Positions 21,731-35,100 of a stretch of 64,000 nucleotides of DNA are shown piece after piece. Positions within the stretch are counted from its first letter, which is position 1, and each line of letters opens with the position of its first letter. The notes under the pieces were generated by a model. The model made no database searches and had not been told where the DNA came from. It saw nothing but the letters and a program-made list of their open reading frames with translations. Source of the DNA: Ornithodoros turicata (Eukaryota; Arthropoda; Arachnida; Ixodida; Argasidae); NCBI RefSeq assembly GCF_037126465.1, contig NC_088203.1, positions 81,192,168-81,256,167 on the forward strand. Direction: 5' to 3'. Position numbers and translations under genes: made by a program.

Positions 21731-22980
21731 AACGCATTGGACGTTTTCTCAGCGTCAAAACGTCGTGCGCACGCCATGGCCTCGCACACGCGGCGAAGAA
21801 ACGCCAGCGTGGCGACCACCCGAAACGCATGGGATGCATTCGAAGCGACTGACGCGCGCCACTATTGTTATATTCGTCGACCACAAATATGTGTTAGAAC
21901 GTACCGATGCTCTTCTTTTCTGTGGTTCCTGCGTACCTGCATTCCAGATATCATTAAAATGTTCACGTAAATTTTGTGTGATGGATAATGTCCCAAACAT
22001 TTGTGGGAGCTGCTCGTACGCAACCTTGTCTGCCGCACGACGGCCATGCTTCTGTCTACTTCACGGAAAACGCGCCCAGACGTGCGCGAATAACTGTAGC
22101 CGACAGATTCCGCCGTACGCTCTCCGCGCGCGTTGAAAAACTGGTTTTTACGAGGTCACACGCACGCCGAGCGCGAGCGCGTCCTGAAAACGTCGGCAAA
22201 ACGCTCCATGCGTTTAGGCCTTTAGTCTATTAGGACTGTGTGATTCATTTTGCGCTACGTAAACCTATGATCTACGCCTTTGGCCGATAGTTATCGCGAA
22301 AGCTGGGGGTTTCTCTTTTGTATTTTCCCCCTTTTTTAGGGGGGGGTTGTTTATGGGAGTAGCCGAATTTGTCGTGTGACGAATTCAATCTCTCCCTATT
22401 ATTTTTTGTTTTTGTTTTGTTTTTGTTTCATCGACATCAGCATCAACGGTTCAAATTGCCCACGCAAAGGCACCATGCATGCAGCAGCATCTTCACCTTT
22501 CCCTTAGCTTCATGACTGCTGGATTCTCGTTCTCGTGGACACGCGCGTCGCAAATAATGAAGCGCATGCGTTCGAAACTCTCCATCGAGTGCATAGGTCG
22601 ATTAATTGATCAGTGGATCCCTCCCTCGTTGTCTTGACTGTCGGAACTTTCTCGTAAGTTCATGCAGCGCAAAGAATCAAACGCGAGCGCAAGGAGCTTC
22701 CCATCGAACACTTACCTCGAGTCGAGTGTCATGGGAAAATTGATTAAACCCCATAGACCAATAATTTGACCTCGTTGTCACTGGCCTTGAATGGCCAACA
22801 CAGTCACAGTTTGGTGACAAAGATTGTCTACGTGAGTGTTTACGATAAACTTTCCACTGCACATTGCCTGTGACACTATTAAAAGAGCTAACGATTTATT
22901 TCCCACCTCCAACGACAGACAGGCAGCATCACTACATTTTAATAATGTTCCACAAGGTCTTTAACGCCTCACGCATAATA

Positions 22981-23108
22981 TTAATAAGGAGAATATGGTT
23001 TGCCATATTTCATTGATGCGCCAAAGGTGGAGGAGCCACCCATACCGAGCATCCGGTTGGGTTCAGCACAGTTGTCCCCAGCAGTGTATAGTGCGGAGAC
23101 ATTGTTCA
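22981..23108 (-). CDS. Gene 1 terminal exon
   Basis: It encodes VNNVSALYTAGDNC and a Gly/Ser-rich tail ending KPYSPY, TAA stop. The conserved LYxxxxxxC motif ends the A2M fold. An AATAAA signal on the minus strand lies about 90 bp downstream near 22892. Homology to gene 2 continues some 550 bp past the stop. Confidence 0.88.
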
Positions 23109-26100
23109 CTGCAATTGAACAGAACGATTCAGTAAGACAGGCAAGTTAAGAGAAGCAAAGTGACTAGAAAACAAAACTACGAAACTAAAAAATGCTATCG
23201 CTGTATAACGGACACTCAACTGTAGAAACACAAGTGTAAGAATACTCCAAGTAATTCTAGATCTCAGCTCCACGCAAAGGGTCACATGACCACATGTCAC
23301 ATGAGCACTGTGGTGTCGCTTATGATCAAAGTTGTCACGCAACATAAGGCTATGAATTGTTGTCATTGTAATAATTCAAACTTTTCCACTACTTTACGGG
23401 CTGGAGAAAACATCGAGTGTGAAGCAAGGTGTGAATGGCATGAATTACGTATCGAGTCAATTCCACAGTCATCTTTTCCCGTCTATAAACGACTCTAATC
23501 TAACAGAAGTCGTAAAAAGCGTTGGTTCAAGTGCACTTTACTCCAGTGACGGCAGGGGAAATTCTACATTTTGCTGTGCCAGAAAAATGAACAATAAACT
23601 AAAATGAGACAGTGAAATACCTGCTTTTACGAGAACAATTGAGTGTAGAAATCACCCGTCTAACCTCTCTCAGTGCATGCATATCCTCGCGCTTTCTTGT
23701 ATTCTAGAGTTCAAGTTACTTCAGCACGTAAATCTTCATTATAGGTTTCCTGTAACACTTCTTTTTTTCTATTATTATAGGTGCTGAAGCATAAGTGAGG
23801 AGTTCACAAGATATGGTTTCCAGCTTACCGCTATTATAGTAGTCCGTAACGGTCACTGGAGCCGGTTGCAAATTGCCAACCACAGTGATCCGGTTCTGGC
23901 GGAAGCGGAAGCAGCTGCCTGCCGGAATCACCTATTCAAAGAATCGAAACTCAATAACATGTACATAAATATTTCGCAAGATCTATAGATCCAGCAGCTA
24001 AACCAGGCCCCCATAGCTCCCCCTCTTCGCGGCTCTAAAAAATGTTTGCACGTCATAAACACGTGGTATTACTCCGTCAGGCATCATAGTTGATACCCAT
24101 TGGCCGAAGGACATTGCGCGCTCCGCTATTGGTTGGCACAGTTTCAAAAGAGCATTCTTTCGCGGGCTGCCTGTCTGGCGGGCAGTTACTGCAGTTATGA
24201 GTAGAGAAGGGAGAGAAGTGGCAGCGGCGTCTCGCGTCTCGGCGATGTCAGTTGACAGCACCATATGACCGCATTGTTCAAAGAGAAGTCGCAGATTTGT
24301 TAGTGTGTCAAAGTGACTCAGCGCGTGTTGTGATGTTTGCCGACACAAGTATCCTACGTACGGAATGCAGTGGTGAGCTGACGCCTGAGGAACACTTGTG
24401 AGCGCCGTCGCATTTTCAAATGCAGTCACAACGGAGACAGGATTCGGTGTCCGTGCGACAAGCATTTCCCTCTTCGTTGAAACCTTCGCACTGCGACCAA
24501 CGAAAGGAGATGCTCACCGTGAAATCGCACGCACTCGTTCGAGCGTCTCTCGCTTCAGGAAGTAGAGTGTGTGTGTGTTTTGCGAGTTCGAACTTGGTCA
24601 ACGAACGCAACGATTTGGACTCTGTACGCACGGTGAATATTTGTGTCAGACTATTGAGTCAGTACGATGTTTCAAATAAATGTGTATTTTGTCCAAAATT
24701 TGCCTAGTAGTTCTGGAATACGGAATAACGAGCGTCGGGCATGAAAACCAGTAAAAGTAAGAGCCGATGGTAGCCAGTACTGAGCCGAAAGGCGAGCCAA
24801 ACTGAGAAACCCCTGATTGGCGGAATGGTAGGCATCATAGTTCATTTTCATTGGTTGCATGCCCAGTGTTGCCTGAATTATCTCAAACTATGGGCTCTAT
24901 GGGGAGCTGTGGGAGCCTGGCTAAGCTCCGATTCGCTTCCATCAACTCCATCGTTCCACAGCACGTGACCGTCGCACGTGAAATGTGATTTTTCCTGCTG
25001 TCTGCACGGCGACGCATGTTTGAGTTAAATCTCACGGAGGCTGCACAAACTAGCCTAAGGCTGCGTTCCAATACCTCGCGGCCGCGAAGCCGCCTGACTA
25101 GGCAGCTGAGTAGACCCCTTTGCTTGTCACTATTGGAACAGGCTTGCCTAGCCGAGGCGCCTGTGGCGCCATCTCGTTGCTCACGCAAGAAATGCGTACG
25201 GCGCAAGCGCAGCAGGTACTAGCGTTTCCCGCTGTCAGCCATCCCGGCTGTCAGATGGTCAGGCGTATAACTAGACTGCATCGATGCGCACTAGGCGGTA
25301 GCCGACTGAATAGCGGACGTGGCGAGATTTGGAACGAGACTTAACATGGCGGCACTTCCGGTTAGACCGCTAGGCAGTCGACTAACCTAACGGAACGCAG
25401 CCTAAGGAACGCAGCCTAAGATTGTTTCGAGTGTATCTTGATGGGACTGACATTATTGCACAAGCTATGTTTGCACGATTGCGCCCGTGACGCCTAAAAT
25501 AGTAACGTCACAAATTCCTCATTTCCGGTGTGTAGTTTTCGATGTTCCCTAGTTGCTAGAGCTCTGTCGTGTACACAGAACTGGTAACCCAATCCAAGTG
25601 AACTTCTTATCACCCTATGCGCTACACGTATTTTTTTCTCGCACAGTCGCATTTTATTCGTACCACAGTTTTATAATCTTCGCCAGCGCAGTGCGATATT
25701 CACTCGGCAAAAATATGCGAAAAAAAAACTGTTTGCGCAACGCGCAAACAGTGTACTTTTAAATGCGATAGCATTTATGAGCGGACCCACTGCGTCTTCT
25801 TGAGGCAGGGTATCTCGCAGCGTAAGACCTGCACTCATTGTCAGTTGTTTGGAGATCACGTGTGTGGTGATAACCCTCAAATGTTACCAGGTGATAACAA
25901 ACGTGGGCACCAAACGTGGAAAAACTCCCTCGCAGGGACGTGGCGCCAGAAGCGCGAAACAGGGAGCAAAAGAAGAGACAATACGTAGTTGAAGGAGTGG
26001 CACATTCACAACAACGGCATTGCATAGAGCAGACAGGACAGTGCAGAGCTGAAGCACAGCAGAATTGCATGTAAGCAAAAAAAAAAAAAAACATATTTGC

Positions 26101-29100
26101 TGTTCGCAAACTTGTACGCTGCTGTGTTCCTGTGGCAGCAGCTGTGGTCAGAGAGGTCGGCATGTGATTTTTGTGTGAAAATTCCCATACGTGTTCAAGC
26201 GCAAACACAAACCGCCATGAGTGAGGACGCTTTTTCAGACGTTTTTCAGCGACGCCCTAGCCGCTGCAGACGAAGCTGGTGACGTATACGTCGTAGAGAC
26301 GAGGGAATGATACTTGAGGGAGGTGCGGTCAGCCTGCTCGTGGGTGGGGGCTCGGTGCAGACACATTCTAAAAAGAGAGTTTCACCGCATAGCACGCCGT
26401 GCCCCAATCATCGCCAGGAATGATAGGGTTATCGCTTCTGATTCGAGGAGAGAGAGAGGCGCACGCCTTTTTGTGACAATTTGGATATATGGTAAATGCC
26501 ACAAAAAGGAGTACGCCTCCCTCCCTCCTCAAATCAATAACGATAACCCTATCACTCGCGGCAATGATTGGCACACAGCGTGCTATGCGGTGAAGTTCTG
26601 TTTTTAGAGTCCAGGCAAGTGAGTAGAGGGAAGGGGGAAAAGGGAAAAGGTGTTGGTAGTGGTGCAGTAGAGGCGCTTGGGTGCAGTCCCTCCTGATCTG
26701 GGAATAGGGTAGTTGCGAAATACCCACTGCAGAGAACACACGAGCATCCCTCAGTAGCCTTCATTGGGATGATCTCTGTAACACGGTAACAGCCAGTGTG
26801 GTTACCGAAGTTACCCCACCTATTCGTCTAGGACGCCCCCGCCCTTATCGTGCTGGTATACATTACGCCGGGATCCCCTAAAGCCAAGATCAAGAAGTTT
26901 CTTCTAGCGAAACTCTTGAATTACTCTGCGAGCAACACGTTAGCAGAAAAATTGAAGGAACACAGCAAGCCCAGGATTCTCATGGGAGACTTCAATATGG
27001 ACACTAAGAAGCCCCAGAACAAGTCGTTCGCAGACTTTATGAAGGAAAGCTTCGACTAGTCAGTGACGACAAACTACCAGAACCCGTACGGAAAGTGTTA
27101 TAGATTGTGTGTCTTCGTTAGGAGCATAGACAAGCTAGTGGTGGCCAAGTACGTCACCTACTTCAGTCCTCACAGGCCTCTACTGTCCATCGTCGGAGAA
27201 TGCCCGCGATGAGCTCTTAAATGCTGTCGCCTCTCGAATGACAATCTGCACAGCGAGTTCTGCCGTATTTTTTTTATTCAGCGTGACGCCATAGCGGAGG
27301 AGGAAGCTGGCGCGTTCATTCGTTCAGAGGGTTGGACGAGTGCGCTGGTAGCGACACGCCGCTGTAGCTCCGGTTGCACCATCACTTCAATGAACACTAC
27401 CGCACTGTGTCGCTACCAACGCCGCACATGTGCGCCTCTCAGAATGTGTGAACAGCCTCCTTCCGGCCACCGCTAGGGTGTCGCGCCGAAGAAACAGTCC
27501 AACGCTCGCGCGATCGCGAAACGTTTGTTGGGACCTGTGAAAGAGTACTTTAGAATGCTTACCTCTAGCAGAATCAGTAGTGAATTGGCACCAACTGCAT
27601 ACGCTTGGACGGCTCCATTACAAAGATGCTGCGAATAAAAGCCGGTTGAAATCACCTAAATTGGACCAGTGTCGCGCTCAAAGAATGATGATTATACATA
27701 CACCCTGCAGGGAAGCAACGTCAACGGCATATCCAGACAGGAGTGTGATATCAATGACGACCGTCTTGGCATAATAATACTCCGTATTCCTAAAAGAGAG
27801 CGAGGGCTTAGTGATCCCGCACAGAGCACTGAGAATGCGCCAAAACATCGAACTCTTCCAGAAAGCGCCACATTGAATGCCCTCATTCGAGCTTGACATT
27901 GTTGGGGGGAGTATTTATTGCAGAAAAAAAAAAAGGAAAAGGAAAGATAAAAGGTAAAGGCAACCTTGTTGAAATGTGGCATTATCTCATCGGTAGGACC
28001 GGGAATTTTACTAATTTGCCTATAAATGCCTATAAACACCTAACTGGGACGTTTTCGGGGATGTCTATCTTATTATCGATTTCTGAATTGTAGTCTTCTT
28101 TAGCATTCTTAGCCATAACAGCCTTTTTTTTAGTGGTGAAAGTGCAAGTCCACGTTTCATGCTCATGGTCAGTGCTTCCTTTTTGCTTTTCGTTTCTGCG
28201 TGTTTGCACCTTTTGTTCTTTTTTTCGTTTGGTTTCTTTCAATACTTTGGTTTGCCAGAAGGCGTTCATGTATTTTTGATCAAAAGGTTTTCCGTTTCTT
28301 CTCCTTTCAAGAACATGATGGCGGAGAACTAAAAGTATTATAATTATAGCTTGGCTCTAGGCCGCCTCAGCATTCACGCTGTTCCGTAGCCTTTAAACGA
28401 GCACGTTTTCCTGCATGAAGCACTCTGAAACACTAAAAAATCCAAAGAGCGTACCAGATGAATATGCCCATTTTATTGCTTATTTTAGTGTTTCTGAGGG
28501 TCTAAATACCTGCCTATTTCCATCGTTTTTAGTGCCTAACTTAAGGGCCATACTCATCACTATAGTGTATCTGTACTGTGTAGTTTCCTACGTGGTTTAA
28601 CTTATCAATATCTTAGAATCAAGTCATAAAATTTGTAACAATTTGCGCCCATCTTACCAGGCACAGATGGTAACATCTGCCGCTGAACAATCGCTTGGTG
28701 AAACGGTCGTTGCGTTCACTTGAAAGGTGTTCGATGGTGGCAAGTTGTTCACGTTGAGGCTATATTTGACCTGAGGGAAATCATTTAGTGTTATTCGGTT
28801 TCCTAGACCTTGAGTGTAGCACTAACTATAAAAAGTGACAAAAAAAAAAAGAACATCCATGCATGGGAAACAGGAATATTAAACAGACAATAGGCCCTAA
28901 ACATAATCAATTCAATTCGCTTTTTATTGCTCGAGGCAGCTTTTCCTTCACATAAATGTCCATATGCCAGGGGCTTTCGTACGTAAATGTATGGACTGCG
29001 CTCTTTACTTTTTCTTTAGTAAAGCGAACTTGTAATCTTGCACCCCTACCAGACGGCCGTCTCGATGGTTATCGAAAGCGATGACCATCCGACATTCGGA

Positions 29101-32100
29101 TGTCCATTGATGCTTGACCGCTACTGCACGGGCGATTCGATGCGCATGGAGAGTCTGACACGTCACACGTCAGATGGCGCCACGCGTGGTAAGCGAGTTC
29201 TGCGCGCAAGTTTTTATAGGATAAAACATATACACAGAGAAGCAAAACTGGAACTTTAATACTGTTTTTATTATTCATTTGTTTGCGCTTTACTTCTTTT
29301 CGTTGGTGTGATGGAAGCAGACGAACTCTCGGACGCCTTACGGGGTGCTTCGCGCATGAGCGACGTTGCGGGCGCAGTGGTGAAAGGTAAAAACGTAAAT
29401 ATATGTTTCTCATTACACGGGGCTGCTCACATTACACATAGTTTTGTACTTTATTAATTCTATTTACTCTCTTCGCCGCTTTATTTTAAATTTTTCTTTA
29501 CCACTTGCTTGCTTTCTGGTGTCGAGAGTGCCACTGGCAGTTTTCGATGATCATCGGCAGATTCAATGATGTATCTGTAGTCTCCATCGAGTTGATGACC
29601 ATGCAGTTTAATAGCAATCAAAAGTGACCGTAGTGGTCAGGTCTGTGAATTAATTTTTCTCACCTAAGGGGTCTTCGCCGCGCGCTGAAATCTCGACACA
29701 CAGCGCACCATATTTAGCATCCCTCGAGAAAGACGGCGTCCTTATGGGCCTGTTGCTCTGGGCCAGGTGGCGCGAGTGAGCAGCAACATCAGCGCCCCAA
29801 ATCATGCAACACTCCCCAGTTTAGCAGACGACGCGGCACTTTCAAGTGCACGGTTTCGAGTTGTACGCGCTTTTCAAGAAGCATTGCTTTTTCTGTTGAT
29901 TTCCTACAGGTTTTGTAGCTTCCTTGGGACCATACCGTTTGGCACACCATGCAAAACCCGCTGATGGAACTCCTTACTGTTGGGATCCGCGGCCGTTTGG
30001 GCGCGAAATGGCGCTGTGCAAACTTCAGTGCAACAGCCCTATACCCTTATGTCCTTATATCAAGTTGTCACCGTCCTCAGCTCGGTTTGAACCCTCGATC
30101 GGCTTGAACCTTCGAACCCTCACTTTGAACTCTCCAACCCTGGCTGGCACGCTACTGACTAAGCCACCAAGGCCGGCGAGAGTACGGCGTTTGAGATGTG
30201 TTTGTTGATAAGATCAGCACTAACCTTAGAAATCGCGCACGGTAATAATTAGTCCGTGACGGTCATGGGAGTGAGTGTGCGAACGTGATAAAGGATCGCT
30301 CAACAGCAGGAAAGTCATCACGCAGATTCGAGAAAAACAAGCAACATCCCGTACAATCGACTACAAAGGCACGCTCACAAAGTTAACAGCACAGCCAATC
30401 CCTCCTGGACGAATCGTGGTTAGAAACTCCGTCGCAGTTGAGTTTTCGAGGACTCGGTGCTACATGGGAATAAATATAGCATGTAAGAAACATTTGGCGG
30501 ATGCTCGGCGTCATTGGGCTCTATTACTTACCTGGTACATGAACTTATTTTCATCAGTTATGGTGAAGTCGACCGAACGAGGGGAGCTATAGCCGTTAGC
30601 AGCGGATACAGTGAGCATCATCGAGACGTGAGGTCTGTACGTGGTCTCCAAGATGTAGTGGTACAGCGCATGGATCCCAACAGCATACGCCTGGAACGGT
30701 TAACTGTATCCGTCACTCAGAAAAAAAAAGCGATAACCGGGTATAAGGTCCCCAGAAGCCACAAGACAGAGTGTTGCAGCGCGACACCCTATCCGGTGAG
30801 CTATATAGAGTTATGTCTCTAGGGGTCCATCAGCTATTCCTCACTTTGAATAGTCTTTGCCTGGTTCAGCACGTCCGAATGGATTTTTTCAAATAACTAC
30901 GAGGTTATACACACTGTTTAGGGCGGCTGGCTACCATGAACTATGCCTGGCTACCAGCAGACCGCTAATTTATGAGTGTTTATAGAGCTTGTGAGCAAAT
31001 AATGTGACAGAAAACAGACGCAGCTCTCGGCGCGAGGAAGCTCCGACCCGGAAGAGGGCACCAGTTAGGTGGGGGGGGATATGTTTATTATAAAAAAACA
31101 AAGGAAACGTCAGCCAGACGGAGGTCGGCTTGCTATTTAAAAAAAATGGAAAACGGGGGAAGAAAAGAAAAGGAAAAGAAGGAGAGAAAAGGAGAAGAAA
31201 AAATGAGAAAAGGTGAAAGAAAAGAAAGGGGAAAGAAGAAGAAAAAAGTCACTTCTAAAGCAGGGCGCCGTCGGTTTTAAAATGGGTAAAATGGGACCTT
31301 CAGTGGACACCTTTTAGAGAAAAATCTGCCACCAAAACCGGTCATTTGTTGCAGTAATTAATTGGTTTCGGTTTACATATTTTTGGTGCGGCTGGTCTCG
31401 GTGAAGGGCAAAAGGACGTAATTCATTGGTGTAATTCATTGGTGGGCATGGGAGTGGAAGAGCGTCCTCTTGCGCTTCACGGCGACCTGTCGCGACAAGA
31501 ATATGTAAACCGAAACCAATTAATTACTGCAACAAATGACCGGCTTTGGTGGCAGATTTTTCTCTAAAAGGTGTTCACTGAAGGTCCCTAAAGGGATAGT
31601 ACCTGTTTTAAAGCCGACGACGCCCTGCTTTAGAAGTTATGTTCTTTCACGAAACTCATTTCAATTTAAATAATCAGCGCCTCTCACTCATTGACATGGT
31701 GCGCAGGTTGTAGGCGGTATTGACAGATACTTGTAAAAAAGAAAGTTCTTCGACTGGTGCACCAGTTCACAAATTATTTAGCCCGGGGACTTGACTCAGA
31801 CACCCTGTATATGTGTGAGGTGTTAAGTTTCAGTTTCACTGTAATACAGAAATCATGCCACATGCCGAAAGAGATTACCCACGTATACTGCTGAAACGCT
31901 GAGGGACGAGACGCTTAGTTGGTTCTTATCGTCTTCGAAGCACTGCATGCCAACCCCTTCTGAGTACGGTATGTCACCATAGTTGAAAAAAAGACAAACC
32001 CCCGCTTTAAAAAAAAGAAAGAAGAAATAACTATTTTCTTTCTGTTTCGCAGTATTTCTCAGTCTTTCCGAATAGCAAACTTCGATACTACGGCAGCAGC

Positions 32101-35100
32101 TAAAACCGAAAGTAGCCAAAGTTGACTACTTATAGCCAAATCTGGCAACCGTTGGCACAACTTGAAGAGCGGGTCATGCAGGTCTATTCCTTGTGAGGGT
32201 GTAGCTTCGAGACATATCCCCGAAGTCCACTTTTCGTGGCTGCCTTGGTCACTATGTGTGCTTGTGCACCGCCTGCACTGCCAATATGGATTGCATCCAA
32301 CCGAGTGATACTACGGTGTCCCGCAAAAGGACAAGGCCAGTCACGAGGAGCTCACCAACCTCCCACGATGGTGTGAAGCTAGCACAAGGCAGACATGATT
32401 TCCCTCTATTACGGGGTAGCCACTTGTGCAGTTGTGAGCAAGACTGCTTGTACATTTTGGTCTCATCTATCACATCAAGTCAGCCGCTGAACATGGCGGT
32501 GATAAAGGCTAACATACGTAAGAGTCTGCTGGCTGTCGTGCGTTCCCGGGTAAGGTAATGTGTGGTAGCAAAACGGGCACAACAGAGACGCATATTTTAA
32601 GACAGTTAGGTTTCTTATTTGTTCCCATGGCTAATGTTGGGCTCCGGTTTGTAATCTTCAACATGCTACACTTGCCCTTTGCCAAAACGTTACATATTTG
32701 TCGCCCAATCGATGCATGCTAAAAATCAACGGTACACATGTTAACGAAATTCAATGGAACCGTATCGGCGCTGCTGCATGTAAGAGAAGCAACTGTACGC
32801 TGGGAACTTCTACGATACACTCTCATACCTCCGTGTAGGGCGTTACTCCACCGACGTTCAGCTGTTCAATCAAGTACTCCGACACTGGTGCCGCGGGTGT
32901 CATGTCCTGGCCAATCTGGAACATGGCATGTAGGACGTATCCAGCAGTTTCCACTTGTTCGTTGTATGTACTGGCAGACCAGTAGGTGTAGTAATCTGAC
33001 AGAGCGGAAATATTAAGAAGCTGTATCCGATAACTGTCCGATAATAAAGAAATAAAACGTAATGGAATAAAACTTACAGTAATGGTCAGCATTAGCAAGG
33101 AGTGTGCCGATGAGTTCAGAGGCCTTGGCTTCTTCTCCTATTCTTGCAGACAGGAAGGCGTACATTGCCAACGAGTGATTGTTGAGCGTGGGTTGTGCTT
33201 CCACACATTGCGCGACGCTCTTGTAGAAGTCGTAGTCTTTTTCTCTCACTCTGATAACCGACAGCCCCACGTACAGAGTCAAATGCGCCGGACTCTATGG
33301 ATTTGGAAGATATATGGAATCAGTAATCCAATGCACACATCAGCCTTCCTTTATGCACACGTTAAAATATGCACACGATTAAAAATATCACCGAAAGACG
33401 AAACAATCAATATGATGTCCTCTTACGTACGTCTTTTTTTTATTTCGTTAACTTCCCCACCTGTACATGTCTAAAGTTTTCTCTTTGTGTGTTCTAAAGT
33501 GTTATCTGTCGTCTAGTGTAACTTGGACCAATCTGAATGTAAATACTGAACAGCATTCACAGAAGATTAAAAAAAAAGCAACACTCCCTTCGCTTCGCTC
33601 AGCATCTGTTCGTCAGGTATTTATGTGCAGTGCGCAAGGGATCAGGCTAACGTCATTGCGAAAAAGAAAAAAACAGAAGAAATTTCACATGTTATCTCAT
33701 GACGTTGCAATAGATAATGGCACTGTGGTGGCCACAGGTACACCAGTGAATGGATTTCATACATCTGCATAAAGGGTGGTTAACGCAACTTAAACGAAGC
33801 TATTAAGAAAATGCAATTTACGAGACGAGAGTCTCAGGTGTGTCAGATTATTTTCGCGCGTGGTATTTAAAATTCCACCTACTATAGGCACTTAGCGAGC
33901 AACGAATTTGTTGTTTTTCTCTGCTTTAAAATGTATATTAAAATAATGTAGTCAATCTTAACTTTTAGTAATTAGGGACGATGCAAATTATATCCCGACT
34001 TCCACAGGACGACTGCCAATTAAATTCCGTTGCTCTCTCCTTCGCATTATGCGCCCTGTATAGTTTGGTCACGGCCTCTTTGCCAGAAGCACGGCCACCA
34101 ACTGTTCTCTCCACAATCCGAGGTACAGCCATACAAACCGTAAATGAAGGATTTCCTTGACCCGTTTCCCTGTAGCAACCTGTGGAAGGATCCTGTAGGG
34201 ATTTCAAATACTGTATGCTTTGAGCGATTTCGGCGTCGCTGATACCAGTGGGGTCATTCATGACGCTTGACGCATCTGCCAGAGCCTGTACGGCGAACGC
34301 TGTCAGAAAGACACTCCTTTCGTTGTCGGCACCACTATAGCTTCCGTAGGAACCGTCTCTGGCCCTGAATGCCTTCTGCCTTTCATAAGCTGCGAGGAAG
34401 GAGATTGCATTGACTTACTCGTAGCGTGATAACTACAGTACAGCATTGTTGGGGCAAAAGGCTAGACACAGACCTGACGAAACGAGTTCGACGCCCTTGT
34501 TGCACCCCTGGGCATGGCCAATACCCAATAGATGACGGTGACAGATAATTTAATTAATTTTTTTACTAATTTTCACTAGCAAACATCCCCGCATACAGCA
34601 TATTTGTAAGTGTCTCAACAAATAAGCCATGAGATGATTTTAGTCACTAGTTACTTATATACTATTCATTAACTTTTCAGTAAAGTCTTTCAGGGTGGTG
34701 GTGGTGGTGGTGATGGTGAAAGGGCTTGCCATTGTCGGCCTCACGTATGTGGGCAACGTCACGACTGACGCCCTGGGGAAATGTGCGTCCTGGGCCGACT
34801 TTAAGGGAAACGTTAGACAGCAGGGTTTGAGCCAATCATTATTTAAAGCCACCCACTTTTTAAAATGTCCTGAAATGAACACGTACTCAGATATATCGAT
34901 CACGACATTTTTCTGTCCAAATAAGCGGAAACCAAGCGCGTCAAGAGCGCAAGAAGGACACGGCTTATGGCGTCGATTGCGGTGGTGGTGGTGGTGGTGG
35001 TCATCATGAAACTGCTTGCCGTATTCGGTCACGCTCAGACGGTCAACGGCACGACTATCGCACAGAAGAGGAAGTTTCAGTAGAGCCACGACCGTCTTCG

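Noticed and set aside
21765..22136. 123-codon plus-strand frame
   Set aside because: No domain, overlapped by other frames on both strands, next to repeats.
23998..24465. 155-codon minus-strand frame
   Set aside because: Contained in a mobile element absent from the paralogous intron; no family similarity recognised.
32256..32558. Cys-rich 100-codon frame in a gene 1 intron
   Set aside because: No spacing of Cys/His that fits a known finger and no splice support.
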